Notes: generated by a model not told the origin, from the sequence alone. 64,000 bases of DNA from Vitis vinifera (GCF_030704535.1 NC_081808.1:22633501-22697500), one strand, 5' to 3'; positions 20,938 through 35,917 are shown, numbered from the stretch's first letter. Made by a program: numbers and translations.

Positions 20938-23900
20938 ATGTCTATGGACGAAGGCAATGTTAGTGAAACGCCAGAAAGTCAAACAGCTGATGCTTTGAAA
21001 CCCGAGATACAGCTTGTTGATACAAGGCTTGAGAACGATGCCAACCATGCCAAGGAGAATGGGTTGTTTGACGGCAAGCCACATGTTGATGCTACTCATG
21101 ACCAGCTTGTACTAATGGTTATGGAACTCAATCTTCAGAATGAATACTTAAAGTCTCAGTTTGAGGGCTTGCAGGCTTTTCATTCAGAATCTGATGGGTC
21201 TCACCAGCAAACAAGAGAAACAGTGCAGGAAGGTGCAGCATCTGTAGATGTGAAAGGGCTCCATGAAAAGATAGAATCTTTGAGTAGTGAACTTTTTGAA
21301 GAAAAACAAACTCGAGTTGCTGCAGAGGAGGCTCTTAAGCATCTTCGAGCAGCTCACTCAGCAGCAGATGCAAAAGCTCAAGAGCTTTCCACCAAGCTTG
21401 CCGAAGGTCAGATATTATCAACTTCCTTTTCTATCTTTTGTTATTTTGTTCAATGACCTATTTAATAGTGATTTCATGTGGACATGATGGAGTTCATGTT
21501 AAATTAATATCCTGGATCATGCTTAGAATTATGAATCCTTTCTGAAATATTCAGAATTAATGAAACTTATTTACACATCTATATAACCAAATTCTGCTTC
21601 TGACAGGTGGCCACCTCTAGTAGCCAACTAGAGGTTGAAAACTAGTTTCTGTAGAGGACATCTTCCCACAAAAAAAAAAAAAAAAAAAAAAAAAAAGACC
21701 ACTAGAATTACATGTTCACTGTAGTGTTGTAGTGTTAGATGAAATGAACCTTTTTTAACGTTTTTCTTAGTCTGAATTTGTTGCATGGTTATTCACGTAG
21801 CTCAACAGAAGATGGAACAAGAAATAAAAGAGCGTGATGAGAAGTACTCTGAACTTGACTCCAAGTTTAGCAGGCTTCACAAACGAGCAAAACAACGAAT
21901 CCAAGATGTTCAAAAGGTATGTTCTATCACTAGATTGCTTCCATCTTAGATTGCTTCTTTCGGGTAATGCTTCATGCCATCACATTTGTTATCCTGGTTG
22001 AAATTTAGTCTGTTATGTGCCCTCTCTTCTTGTTTATGTTCTGAAGCATGTTAGCTTTGAGAGGCATGTTTACTGCATTATGCTCCCAATATGAAAATGC
22101 TGTTTGTCATGCACTTCATCATGGAACACATGGATCCTCTTTTTTCCTGTACACTTTTCCATGAATTATCACATTTATCCCACCTAAAATTAGGTTAAAC
22201 CTGTAATTTTTTAATTTGAAGTTGAAGTAGTTCCATCAAGATGTTTATCTTTGAAATTTGACCCAGATGTATCCATTTGGAAACTATGGTTATTAAAATA
22301 TCAAATTGAGATTAAGCCCTTACTATTTCCACACAAAGGTCAAAAAGGAGAATGAAACAAAGAGATTTTCTGATTGAGTCAAACCGATGAAAAAAAAAGG
22401 GGGAAGAACCATGCCCACATGTAAAAAGAGAAACAAAGAATCCAAACCACCATATAATCTAATGTGAAAAGAAATCCAAAATTTATCTCAAATGTACCTA
22501 AGTTTTGGTTTAGTTGACTTTCTTTCTCCATGTTTGAATCAACTTTGGTGCTTGCGTAGTTCTACTTTTATGGCCACAATAGTGTGACAAAACACAATTT
22601 AGTGTTTACAACCTGAGTTATTCTTTCATATTCTTCCTATTAAACTCAAGAAGAGACAAAAACAGGCATATTTATATGTAGATAAATTTCGTAGGATAGA
22701 ATGTTATTTTGTTCAAAATCTCAACATAAGGTAGAATAGCTATAAGGTCTTGAAGTGTTCTATAGGCTCGTGCCTTTTTATGCTGTAGTTTTTATAAGAT
22801 AATGTTTGTAATTCTCTCATATTAACTTGTAATCACATTTTTTTTTCTTCTTGTTGAACTTACATTTTTTTCAAATAAAAAGGAAAAATGAAACTCCAAT
22901 GTGCACAAAAAATGAATTCATTCGTTGTTTGGAGATTGCCATTTTCAGGAAAAAGACGATCTTGAAGCCCGTCTTCGTGACATGAATGAAACAACTGAAC
23001 GAGCATCATCCCAACAGTCTTCTTTGCAGCAGGAGCTCGAGCGCACACGACAACAAGCAAATGATGCATTGAGAGCCATAGATGCAGAGAGGCAACAATT
23101 ACGAAGTGAAAACAATAAGTATAATCTCATTGTTCCTAAACTGAGAACTATATCCATTATTCCCTTGCATAATTAATATTTATAGATACTTTTACATACT
23201 AATTTTCACTTTTTGTTCATAAAGACCAAAAGCATGATATTGTAGAGTTGAACTCTGCTTGTTTTTGTATGTGTTTATGTGTATGAGTTCAGGGGGTGAG
23301 GGAGGTATGTGTGTGTGCTTCTCTCAATTGTTTATTGATTTAGTCCATCAATGGAGCTCCAAAAGGTTTTCTCGATGAGGAACCTCTAGGACCTATGATA
23401 ACTGAACTCTTCAACTTCACCCACATGCCTATGTTGATAGGGGATATAATTTGGGTACGGATGTGAGATCCTTGTTAGATACTCCTAATTTGCCTTAGAT
23501 ATTATTGTTTGATTTTATTTGAGTTCCCTTTTTAATTTTTTTTTTTTTTAACTTCCTTAGCATATAGAAAGAGATTTATATAAAAATATCCAGACATGAT
23601 AAAAAAAAAAAAGACAAGGATAAAAGCGAAAAGAGAAGAAATTTCTATGAAGAATATCTTTACTTTTGATTGATTTTCAATAAATTTTCTTTTTTCTTTC
23701 TTTTATTATGGCCTTGTTCAAGTGTGTGTCCCCATCATAGGCATCCTTTTTACCTAAGTCCTCATATCCTAAATTTGGAGGTGTGAAGGATCAAACACCT
23801 AGATACATGTTGGCAATGATACTTGCACCCGAATCCATGCAACATATATTAGGATTTAAGTCCAGGTCATCTTGATGTACATTTTTAGCCATTACTAACA

Positions 23901-26900
23901 ATTTAAATTTTTAAGTTAATTTGGTAGCTTAATATAGTGTTTTTTTTTTTTTTTTTGACAGGCAGTTTAACATGGTAGGTTTACAGAAGATCATAAGTTT
24001 AAACCTCCCAACTGTTTGTTTCCCTCAGTTAATTAAACCCACAAACAAACCAAAAGAGGAGTGGACGCTAGGGCTTTAGTTTAAGTTAGCTTGAAATACA
24101 TTGTTGGTCAATTACCTAACACCTTAAGCTTCTGTTTTTATTTGGTAGCTTAACAGGAACCTTCTTCCTCATCTGCAACAGTAACCAATAGATATTTCAT
24201 TTTTATTTTTGTTCAAATATCTTCCAGCAGAATAATCTATGTTCTTCCTTGATAAGCAAATAGTAGCATTGTGAAGGTGATTAAACTGATTTCTTGGAAA
24301 ATACACATTAATTATGCTTTCCTTGAAGATCATGTTTGTTACTTGTTTCACATTTTGAAGTTTCTAACAATGTCATTGACTTCCAGACTTCGAGACAAAA
24401 TTGATGAATTGCGCCGTTCATTTGAACCCAAAGAGAATGCCATTGAGACCTTGCAACAGTCACTTATGGAGAAAGATCAGGTATTGAAACTCCTAAACCA
24501 GTTTTAAATAATCGTGTTCTCCGGAGGTTCAATTGCTCTACCATACTGCAAAACTGAAAATTCAGCTTCTCAGTGCATCTTGTTATTTAATGCAACTAGA
24601 AAAACTTGCATACAAATAAACATGTGAATGAATGTGTGCAGAAACCTTAACATAGGTGTGCTCACACATACACTCAGTACATATATTCGTTTCTTAGTAT
24701 TCCAAATGAAGAGAACTGAAGATCCCTTCCTAGATTTTCCATATCTGTTTGTCAAATTGATTATTTTTCAGATGTTGGAAGACATGAAAGGGTTATTACA
24801 AGCTGCAGAAGAAAAAAGGCAAGCTTCAATAGCTGAGCTTTCTGCTAAACACCAGAAGGTAAATTTGCATGCAGATGCCTAAAATATGGTTCTTTTGTTA
24901 ACCATTAAGATTGTCCATGTTTCTTTCTCTCTGGTTACTTTTGGTGCTACCAATTGTATCTTAGCTTCCCTTCTCTATCTTATTTTCCATAGACAGTAGA
25001 GAGTTTGGAAGCTCAACTTGCTGATGCAGTATCTGAAAGAACCAAAGCAACTGAAACGATTTCTTCTCTACAGGTGAGTAAATGTTATAAGGTTTTGTTA
25101 TGCTTGCTGCTTTTCAGGAATAGAAAAGAAGCAGCAGTATAAGGAATTATAATTCTGTGTTCATGATCTTCTTGCTCAAATCATCAAAATGCGACACAAT
25201 GATTAATTAATATGTCATATGGCTTTTCAGCACGGAAAGAGTGAATTATTATTAGTTATGTCAGGCACGCTGATATTCAATAGGGTATAATGAAACAGTA
25301 GTGATGGACTTCTAGCCGTTGTCTTCATATTTTTTCTTCTTTTGGCTTGTCCATCTCATAGGTTTATAGCTAACTGTTGCTGGATGCTCCAGAAATTGTT
25401 TAGTTGATGATGGAACTCAACATTTCACTGAATATGTTATTTCAGGTGCTAATTGCTGAGAAAGAGTCAAAGATTGCAGAGATGGATGCAGCTTCAAGCG
25501 GTGAAGCAGCACGACTTAGAGCTGCCATGGAAACCGTAAAAGGGGAGCTTGTTCACCTGAAGCATGAGCATGTATGAGTCAAACTTTTTAGTAAGAGTAA
25601 ATGTCACTTTCTCATTTACATTAAGGGGCCTTATGTGAATTTTCTTTTCTAAATATTTCACAAATGATTTTGGTCATGAGCTTGTGGATGGGTGATTAAT
25701 CATTGAGTATGGTCATAACTTTGATAAATTTGATTGGCAGAATGATGAAGTTCCATCCATTTAGAAGAAGGTTATCTTGTGTTGGCTATAATCAATTTCA
25801 CCATCTCCCTTCCAAAATTAGCTTAATTTGTTGTTTTCAGACCTTAGCCAGTTATATAACTTAGATATGATATTTCCTTGAGAATCTGCTCCCCATAAGT
25901 TTAAAAATATGGACTGTAGTTGCTGTCTAGCACATTGATTGCATTCAATTCTTCTGCCAAAATGAAATTGAAATCAAAGTCAATACTTCCCTTTTAAAAC
26001 AGGTTTCTTTTAAAAAATAAATGCCAGTTATAGCTTTCCAATGTGCTGGCCATTTACCAAAAAGGATTCTGCCTAAGCTATTAGGTTAAAAAATTTCCAT
26101 ATGGATAGTTTTCTGTACTGTCCAGACTATAATCCCTTCACTCCAGTGTAGACAATCTTCCTAGTTCTAACATTGATTATTCAGACTATCTTAATATTGA
26201 TCAGGAATTAGATAGTAATTCCTTTTCCTCACCGTGCTCGATGTGTACACTTTGACATAGTTTTGATATTGCCTTTTGACCTGTGTCCATAACTATTTTG
26301 TCAAGATAATAATTGAACTTTGGAGCTCCAAATTTTGACAGTTTTTCATTCTAGAAACTAGACTGATGTCAGAAGCATGCTCTTTAAATAAACAGGATTC
26401 TTCCCTTCTCTTTGATGGCTAAACTTGACCTAAACATGTGGCCTTTACATTTAAAGGTGGAGTTGTTTAGACTCAAGCTAAACCATATTGCAGTCACTCT
26501 CCAAAAGGTTCCCCCATTTAATCTAGCAGCCACCCATCTGCTTCCTCCCTGAAGAGGAAATGCCTTACCAACCTGCTGGGAGGAGCTGAGCATCCTAATA
26601 TCTATGATGTTTTTTCTGTTTATTTTTCATTCAAATTTGTGTGTTTAAGTTTGGTAATTTAAATTTTTATAATGTTTTATATTTGATGCCAAATACAATA
26701 CTTTGTATTTGATGTCAAACCATATTGTTGACCATTAATTTCCAAATGACATTAGCACCAACCATGTAAATCTTATTGAAGTTTCCTCAGCCATTGGATA
26801 CTTTGTTAGCCTGCATGCATAACATTTTTTAGTGTGATGCATTTAGGAGAAAGAAAAAGAGAGTTGGGAAGCTGCCTCCCAGGCACTGAAAACAAAACTG

Positions 26901-29900
26901 GAGTTTGCTGAAAGTAACTGCATACGAGCTGAAATTGAAGCAGCAAAGATCAGAAGTATTTTCTGTTTTTGTTTACCTCACTGTGATTTTCATTTGATTA
27001 GTTATATTTGAGAAAATATAGTTTTCATGCTTTCTTACTGGCAGGTCAGCTGGAATTAGAATTGTCTGTTCAAACCCAGCTGCTAAGTACAAGAGATGCT
27101 GAATTAATGGCTTCCAAGGAGGAGGTATTCAGTTTTTTTTCACATCTAATCTTTGATCCATGCCAAGAAAGGAGGCGTGAGAATCTAACTTACTAATTGT
27201 TGACTGTGATAAGGCAAAAATAATCATTCTTATTCCTTGAGAAAGCAACTAGGTTTCCATTTATTCTCTGGGTTGAGATTAAGCTTATATCTTGGTGGAT
27301 TAATTTTTACTTCTGTATCTCAGAATGATATGATTAGATAGTTATTGAAAATGAAATGGTTTGAAGAGGGTGCCCTCACTTGGGGCATGAACTCTCCCTC
27401 TTGTTAATTAGATTTGCCTCATTAGATCAGAATGTTTCCTTGAGACTTAAGGGCATGTACCATTTGAGAGTTGCTGGAAATGTGTTGCCCCCCTGTGACC
27501 TACTTCTATTGAAACCACTGAAGTAAGAAGATAGCAATTGCCTATTAACATTATGTTTGAAGATGGATCTGCAAGGTCCACAGAACTAGAGAGCTGCCAT
27601 TTCCTTGCAAATGTCACTTCTACCACCTGTTTCTGGATGCTACAGTTCAATCTTTTAGGTAGCATAGCTTTACAATATTGAAAATTGAATTAAACTGTTG
27701 AAGTGTTCTTCTTTGAACAGGGTAAAAAAGCTTTCAAGTTTCATTATCAGGGTTTCTATTTGAAGGAAATATAGCTGAATGCTTTTATCTGCAAATGGCT
27801 GTGCTCTTTCTTTCTGTCTCTACAAACAAATGAGTGTTACAATATAGTTGATCAGACTTTGCAGTTATTTCTTCTGCAGTACCTCAATGTGACATGAGCA
27901 CGAAATGGTTCAGGAATTAGTTTTCTTTTTCTAAGGGCTAAAATCATTTATTTTGGACTCAAGTGGGGATGTTTGAGATTCCAAGTTCTCATCCAAAAGT
28001 GAGGGGAAAAAGGGTTATCTACATATTTTGTGTTGGCCAATGAAGAATTATCTAAATTAGTTTCATTCAATAGACTTTTGAATGAGGATGGTCTTGGCTC
28101 TGTGCTTTAATTTGATGGACATACTGATTGTTTGCTTTAATTGATGGTTTTGCCTAGTGGTATCTAATGAGAGTCCAAGTGTTCCACTCTTAGGGAAGGT
28201 GAAGGGCCTAGAGTATCAGTAAGTTAAGGTTGAAGGGCTTGGCTTTGCTTGTGGAAGGGGTTGAGACCTATTGCATTGTTAAGGATGGGGAACCCTTTAG
28301 AAAGGTTTGGGTGGAAGGGGGTAAACGTTACTTGGAGTTGCGTAGTAATAGAGCAAGACGGTTTTTGTTTTGCACTATTTGGTCAGTGGAAGAGAAGAGG
28401 TTCTCCTTAGTGTTTCCTGAAGCAAGGGGATTTTTAGGGGGTGGAAGATTTTGTCTGACAAGTTGAGAAACCTTGGTGTCTCCCTGGCCCTATGGAAGGT
28501 GGAGGAGTCCTTTGCTTCTTATAGGAAGATGTTGGTCCATAGTGAGGGTGGCGAAAGGAAAGAGAATTTGATAGCAGATGCGGTGTCCTTTGGTTCAACT
28601 GAGCAATGGAATGTTGTGTGGATTGAAATCAAGAAAGAGTTGTTTGACAAAAATGAGGAAGATCTGAAAAGGATCCTTGTGAGAAGATTGAAGGGAGGGT
28701 GGGGAGAGGGGGGGAGCTTTCTGATCAGACCCCGAACCTCCTTGCTTTGAGAAATTGGGCTCAGATTAGATGGTAGTTGAAAGGGAAGCTCCACTTGACT
28801 TTGTTAGGAGGGTCCCTCATCCTTTTTGAATTTGAAGTTGTTGGTGAAGCTGAGAGGGTGCTTCACTCGAGTGTAAAATGTTTCAATGGAAAAAGTTTTT
28901 TTTTTTAGTGGTGGAACCCTTATGTTAGGTGCCTTAAGGAGGAAAAGGGCGATCATGAAGTTTAGGTAAGGATTTTGAGACTCCCCTTGCATCTTTGGGG
29001 AAAAGGTTTGTTTAAAAGAATAAGGGAAGCTAGTGGAAGATTTGTGGCCATCAATGAGGACATGACGGAGCATAGGAACTTGCAGTAGGCTAGAGTTATG
29101 GTTGGGATTAGTAGGTGGAAAGTTCCAAGTTCTTTGTGGGAACCTCTTGCTTTGCGGTTCAACTGTGGTGGGAGATCCCACCCTGGTAGAGTAAGGTGCC
29201 TTCTCTAGGTTATAATGAAAGGGTGGATGGAGAAGGAGTGGTTAGATTATGCACCAGAGAGAGAGTGGAAGGAGGGTGCTCTGAAAAGGTGGTAGCCCAG
29301 GTGTCAAAGGAAAACCCATTGTGCTCTGTAAAGTGGGGGGAGGTACTATTGCTAAAAGAATGGGGATTGATAGGTCTTCAACGTCACATCCCTATACCTA
29401 TAGTGTAGCTTGTGGGCCTCGTGGGGCGGTCGTTGAGGTTGTTAGCCTTTCTAATGGGCCTAAAGTTTATTTAGGCCCCTTGGAGAAAAGGGGGACTAGA
29501 AGGCCCGCCCTATTATGCTAGTAAGGCCCCTGGTTTCTTCTTAGGCTAGCCCAAAGCCCCTTTAAGTTTAACTAAAGGGAGTCAAGTTGGGCTTCCTAAG
29601 TTTAGGTCGTCAAATATCCAACCTTTATATTTTGGAACCCTAGTTATAATTTCCCAAGAAAGGCATTAGAGGAACCTTAATGTTGGTGATCTTGCTTCCT
29701 CTTTGGAGTTCTTCACCAATCCTCTCTTAAAGGCGGTGGTTTAGGGTCTGGTGGGGTAGGTTTTGGGGGTGAATGAAACCTTATTGGCTGAAGTGGTTGG
29801 CTTTGAAAGTAGGCGCCCCCCTTTGGCTTCTTTTTCTCCAGTTGGGCCTCTCGCTCTTGATGTTGGGTTGACAGGTTTGGAAAGGGCGGCGCCTCCCTTT

Positions 29901-32900
29901 GGGGACTTTTTCTTTCGGATCTTCGACTGCTTCAAATGATGCTCCAAGATGGAAGGTTGTTAGATCTAAAGGGGAATGAAGAGAAGGGTCCTTCAAGTAA
30001 AGAGTTAGTGGGTAGGGTTGAGGAGTCGAAGGTCAACTAAGCGTTGGAGGCTTGTTGCATGTCGAAGGGGGAGGAGCTTAGCTCTGTGAGTCTTCCTAGT
30101 TAGTTTGCCGATTTTAGTAGTTTTTTTGGGGTTGCCAGTGGTGGGGTTTGAAAAGGAAATTACTTCTATTTTGAGGAAAATGGAGTCAAGAAAAGGATGT
30201 GGGGTTAAGGTTTCAAGGGCAAGTAGGAATTTTTTCGTCTACTTATCTAGAGAGGGAAATCCAAAAGCTTGAATGGTTGGTGAAATACAATTGCTCTCCT
30301 CACTCAATAAGGGGAAAGGGGGGAGCAATGGGGTTTTAGTCCTCTCACTTTGAGGTTGTTGTCTTCATTCCCAGCTTGGTTGATGGTTTTTGGTTAGAGA
30401 AGGGCTCTCGGGCAGCTTCTTGTCCATCCTAGAATTTACAAATTTTCTAGGGTGTTGGGGTTGGATGCTGTTTGGGTGGTTTGTTTTAGCTCTGCCCTTT
30501 TTTTCTCTTGCTTCCTTTTAGGCCTTTTTTATATACTACGTATGTACTTGGTTGTGCCTATTGCTAGCACTTTTTAATAAATTCTCCTATTTACCTATCA
30601 AAAAAAAAAAAAAAAAGTAAATGGGTTCTCTTATAGTAAAATAATTGATGATGTTGATTCATGGTTGTCAATGAAGCCAGTAGACAGTTCTAACTAACAG
30701 TTTATGATATTCTGCAACCCCTAACCCCCTTTGAATTGGGATCATCACACAGTCAAACTACTCTGCACTGATGACTAGATTTTGCTAACAAATACTAGTT
30801 CTCTTATGAAACATTTTATTAGAGTAAATATTTTCTGAATTATAATCCGTCCTAATATGTTGCCCTCTCACTCTATATCTTGCAGATTAAGCGTCTAGAA
30901 AGTGAGTTTTCTTCATACAAGGTCCGTGCTCATGCACTTCTCCAAAAGAAGGAAGCAGAGCTTGCTGCAGCAAAGGACTCTGAACAACTCAAAGCTCAAG
31001 AAGAAGCTCTAAAAGTATGTGTTTATGGTTGCCTGTATCTTATAATATGAAGAAACGCTTGAACTGAGGCAAAAATTAATCAAATTACTTGGCTACTTAT
31101 CATGTTTCTTGTAATTTTAGGAGGCTGAAAAAGAAATACTGTTGGCAACAGAAGAAAGGGACAGGATTCTTCGAGATCTTCAGGATGCTTTGGCTAATCA
31201 TGATAAAGAACTTGCAACAAGGTAACATGATGCTGAAGCCCATTAAGGGCTTTTTCATTTTTTTTATTTGAATTACTCTGTAGTTATTCCCATATTTTTC
31301 TCGGATATTTTCTGTTATTTCACTATCACCATTGAATTGATTCCTTGAATAAGCAAAGTAAAGATGGCACCTTTTCCTGAAAAATAACTTGTATGCATTC
31401 TATTTAAATGTGTCTGTGATAACCAAAAACTGGACATAGATACTAGCAGCTAGTTTTCAATAGCTGTGCTGCCCTTAAGTACAAGTCATCAAAGGGAGCC
31501 AAACAATGAACCAAATCAAATGTCAGAGGGATAAACCAAACAGCTCAAAAGGGCTGCCCAAGCCTATCGAATGGTGAGAAACAACCTATAAGAGGTTTTG
31601 TAGGCCAATCAATTGAAAATTCCGTTCTGCAAGCCAAACTTGTGGCTGAACTAAGGCCAACCTTAAGCCAAGCAAGCCACACCTGTTTATACCTACCATG
31701 GGCCAAAGGAAAAGGCCAAGATGGGTATCTAAACAAAATGAATTTGAGTATCTCTGGCCTAGATGGTTTTTTGAACATGACTAAATGGGCAGCTGTTCTG
31801 CCATGTTTGACCTATTGGGATGATTACCTGTGTGTTCACTTTCAATGTTACCTTTCCCAGTCTTTTCACACTTTATTGCATCCTACCAATGGTGTTGTTT
31901 ATTGTTTGCCCAAGGCTCTGCTTCATGAAGCCCAGCTAATCTTATTTTTATTTTATAAACAGCAGCATTTTCTAGCTTAAATAAATATCCATGCTGAAAG
32001 AAAATTATTTTGGTAAATAACAAGTTCATGTGAGTAGTGCACAAAATTATTGTTGAAACTAAAGAGTTAATGACAAATGGAGGACATTGTGAACAATGCG
32101 TGATTGTGCATTTGGCTCTTGTATACTACCAATATGGCACAAGCCTTGCAACAAAATTATAGGCAATGGACTGATTTTTTTAAGATAGTCTGATCTATCC
32201 TTATCGAGTGCTTCATTTCCTTTTCCTTGATATTTATTTTGATAAAATTCACTTTTCTATTTAAATCTTCTTCTGTACTGAACATTGAATACTTGACCTC
32301 ATCATGAACTGTCAATTCCACTGAAGCTTTGCTAATTTCATGTTGTACGAATCTAGGTGTCTAGTATTTGTTGTATTGCAGCCTCCCATCGCTAAGTAGA
32401 ATGATGTTCTTTGGATCCACAACCGTGGAAAATGAATTGAACTTTGTGCAGTGTAAATCTATTAGCTTAAGACTTTTTTCAATTCCACATTCATTTCAGA
32501 GATGCGGCTCTTAGTAGTGCCAAGCAGCAGATTAAGAGCATAGAAAAGAAGCTTGATTCTGCTAACGCCAGATATCAATCAGAGAAAGAAGCATGGGAGA
32601 TAAACCTTCAGAATTTGGAAGAAACTTGGCGATGTAATTAATCCATACTAAGCTGAATGATGTTTCTTTTTATTTTTCCTTTTGTTTTCCTGAATGACCC
32701 GCATGATTCATTGAGCTTAAAAATAAGATTGTACCTGGAATGATCTACAGTGAGGTGCGAAGCATTGGCTGCTCAAAACGAAGTGTCTTCCGGACAAGAA
32801 CTACAGAAAGAGTTAGAAGAGCTTAATCTACAGTATAAAAGATTGAAGGTACCTTGCCTCTTTATTGTATGTTGTAGTATGGAATCTGGATAATGAGTAT

Positions 32901-35900
32901 CAGATATCTTGTTCTAGTATTGATTAGATTCATACCTTGTAGGCAGAGCATGAATCATTCCGTGATCTGGCTGAAAGAATGATTGAAGGGAAAGACAACG
33001 AGATATCTAAACTTTTAGATGAGAATAAGACTCTTCAACAATCTCTAGAATCAAGACCAGCTGTATGTTTCCCTCTTTTATATTTGTAAACCTTGCTAGT
33101 TTAACTTTTTCGTGGACCAATTTTCCATATTTATGATCCTTGGACTGACATTGGGGTAAATGATCCCAGGCTTACCACAATGACAATTACAACACAGGTA
33201 TTAAGACAATTCTGGTCACACTTGCTTATTGCTTTTCTAAATTAGACAAATTTGAAGCTTTTTGTATTGTTGCAAATTAATTCATTGCTTTTATAATGTT
33301 CTGAATTTTCAATTGGTATTGACAGCCTTCCACAAACAGGAAGCACTGAACTCAAGCACCTCTGCAGCAGAACAGCAGATTCTGGTGAATATCTTATTCT
33401 AAGAATTCCCTTATCAAGTAACTTTTAATTTGTTGAGTTCAATCATAGGTTTTCCCAATGCACAATACAGCAAGTTTCAGCTGCTGTGGGGTGGGGGTGT
33501 TGGGGTGGGTGTTTGTTTATGGTTGTTAAGTGAAAGGTAGGAAAGATTAAGCCATCTCTGAAAGAGGAAAATAGCCAATTGAGCCAGCTGATTTGTAGAT
33601 ATTACTTGTGCAACTGGAAATTCATTTTTCTTTTGCTGCAGTTTTTATGCTTATTACCCTTCCTCATTCTCTTAATGTATCCACTAATAACTTTCTTTCC
33701 AAACAAGATTTGCTAGTGTATATGTACATACATTCAGACATATTCTTGTAGATGATCCTCAGAAGCCATAAATGAAGTAGTTACTTAGAAACCTTCATGA
33801 GGGCGGACAGTTCCTTGAAAATTCAATGTAACTCCCCTAATGGTTTTCTAAATATCTTGTAAGGCAGAAAATATCTAGAAGAAACCCTGAAACATGTGGG
33901 AAATAAATTTTTTATTTTACCCTAAGGTTAAAATATTGATGATCACAATAAACATCACCATGACAATAAAGATAACAAAAAGTGGGAATGAACTTATACA
34001 AAAAATCCAGGGAAAATGATTGGTATAACAGTTGGATATTGGCAATAGACTCATTGGTTAAACAAGATGTGTTGGTCATCTTGGTGACTTGTATATACTT
34101 TAATTTACTTTCTATTTAGCTCTTTTCCACTAGCCATTCTCTTTCACTCAATTCCCTGTTAAAAGTTTGTATCCTGCTTTTTGTATTAAGTAAAAAATTT
34201 CAGGGACATTTCTATTTCCTTTACTCATTATTACTTGCCACTTTCTTTCATGGCACCTATGGTTCAAGTTAATAATATTATAGGCTCTGGTACCTCTAGG
34301 TTCTACATATATATCTATATTTAGTGTGGTTTGTGATCCTTAAAAATTAGGTGTACCACTTGTCATACTCAAATAGATATTTTTAGCTGAGAAGCCTCCT
34401 AAACATTTTCTTTCCCTTTTGAATTCTAGCTTTTGGCAAGGCAACAGGCTCAGAGAGAGGAAGAGCTAGCACAGTCACAAAGACACATTCTAGCACTTCA
34501 AGTAAGCCATCCCCTTTTCTTACTTTAATTAATTTTCTATTACATCGTTTCTGATACGTGTTTTATATCAGGAGGAAATTGAGGAGCTTGAACGTGAAAA
34601 TCGTCTCCACAGTCAGCAGGTATTAGGAACTTGGATTTCTGAATAGTTCAGTAAGGTTTTTAAATCTTGGGATAATTTGCTGTTATATTGCGTTCTCTCA
34701 CTGAACTAATTCTATCTGCCCTCCCTCCGAAATTTAGCATCCTGTATGTGAACCATGTGAGGTTAATATATTTTTTATTATAGCTTTTGTCTTTGTGTCT
34801 TTTGGTCTTGTGTTCTAGTTAAAGGTTTAACCATACCTCAATTCTTGTTATCATTTTATCTTTAATAAATAAAATAAAATAAAAAATTGTCTGAATTTGT
34901 TTATCTTGTTAGCTCACTCATTTCTCATATTAACACAATTTAAATTTCATGAATGAAGGAAGCCATGTTAAAGGAAGAATTCCGGAACATGGAAAGAACG
35001 CAGAAGAGGGAAGGTGTAGATATGACATATTTGAAAAATGTTATCTTAAAGCTTCTTGAGACAGGTACCTGTGTAAAAGGACTGAAAATCTCTAAACTAG
35101 AAGTTTAGCCAATTTCTTTTCTCTATTAGATTGATGAAGCGCTAATTTTCTAGAGTAGATGATACTGATATTTGTAAAAGAATAATTTAACCCAGATGAA
35201 CTTTTTTAAACAGGAGAAGTGGAGGCTCTGCTACCTGTGATTGGAATGCTTCTTCAATTCAGTCCTGAGGAGGTGAAGCTCTCACTTTCCTCTTGTTACT
35301 CCATTACCATGGGAAATCTTGAACTAGTCTTACTACTCAGATGTCCTTTGCATGATATTGAGGATGCATTACTAGCCTGCAGAACTTGGAATATAGAGGT
35401 TTAGCAATTGCTTTGATCTACTGTGTGATATTTGAGCAATGTGAAACAGTGAGAGCCTTTCAGTTAACTTTATCTTTTGCAGAGAGAGAGCTCTATTGAA
35501 CTTCTTATAGTATGTGGGTCAGATGGGTAAATACCAAATGGCTTACCTATTCACCTGTCACAGATTATTGCTCTTGTCGCCTGTCTCCTGTGCAATAACA
35601 CACCAGTGCATTTGCATGCTCAACACTGTTTAAGCTAGGATGCTGTCATGCTGTTTAGCATCTGTCCAGATTTCATGTTTGGCAACCCAATTTTTCATGT
35701 CTTCAGCACTGTGGTGTTTAATTTTGAAGTCCCATTTTTTTTCTGTTTTGAGTAACTCCTTATCAAAGTTTTCTGATGAACCACTCGTTGTTTTATGCAA
35801 ATGCAGATGCAAAAGTGCCATCAAGCATACCACTCCTCAACGGAAGTTCCTCCCACTCCTGCAAGTGATGCTCCAGGATCTGCCCATTCTCTCTTCTCAA

Positions 35901-35917
35901 GATTCTCATTTTCATAA
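20938..35917 (+). CDS. GRIP: GRIP-domain golgin, trans-Golgi coiled-coil protein (798 aa, 21 coding exons)
   Basis: Peripheral trans-Golgi protein recruited by ARL1 GTPase; its rod tethers vesicles. Coding exons: 20938-21406, 21801-21916, 22949-23118, 24387-24480, 24772-24858, 24993-25073, 25446-25571, 26847-26955, 27045-27124, 30886-31014, 31121-31221, 32500-32633, 32751-32848, 32943-33062, 33170-33197, 33326-33384, 34430-34501, 34572-34619, 34959-35064, 35214-35272, 35807-35917. All are GT-AG and in phase. Residues from about 60 to 720 are nearly continuous heptad-type coiled coil rich in Glu, Lys, Gln and Ala (for example, KIESLSSELFEEKQTRVAAE). The GRIP domain lies at about 728-766 (DMTYLKNVILKLLET, VEALLPVIGMLLQFSPEE) and includes the conserved Tyr (Y731) known to contact ARL1. 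A Ser/Pro-rich tail ends SLFSRFSFS. Length matches Arabidopsis GRIP (about 788 aa). A LINE sits in the 3.8-kb intron after 27124. Confidence 0.93.
28150..30617 (+). mobile_element. Degenerate L1-type LINE in a golgin intron (ORF1 part plus 3' end)
   Basis: Sense-strand insertion inside the golgin intron 27125-30885. Frames at 28230-28466 and 28451-28750 together resemble the ORF1 (DUF4283-like, gag-type) protein of plant L1 elements: VWVEGGKRYLEL, RRFLFCTIWSVEEKRFSLVF, then KLRNLGVSLALWKVEESF. Endonuclease and reverse transcriptase domains are not seen. The 3' end reads TTTACCTATC followed by a run of A to 30617, as plant L1 tails do. It is therefore internally deleted, with many stops. The 5' edge is approximate and no target duplication was found. 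Confidence 0.7.
31222..32499. other. Golgin intron, no further gene
   Basis: A 1.28-kb intron. A 112-codon frame at 31642-31980 has no family resemblance and no link to the flanking exons. Nothing else is recognisable. Confidence 0.6.

Noticed and set aside
31642..31980. 112-codon frame inside the golgin
   Set aside because: It sits wholly inside an intron bounded by in-phase coding exons and shows no recognisable domain.
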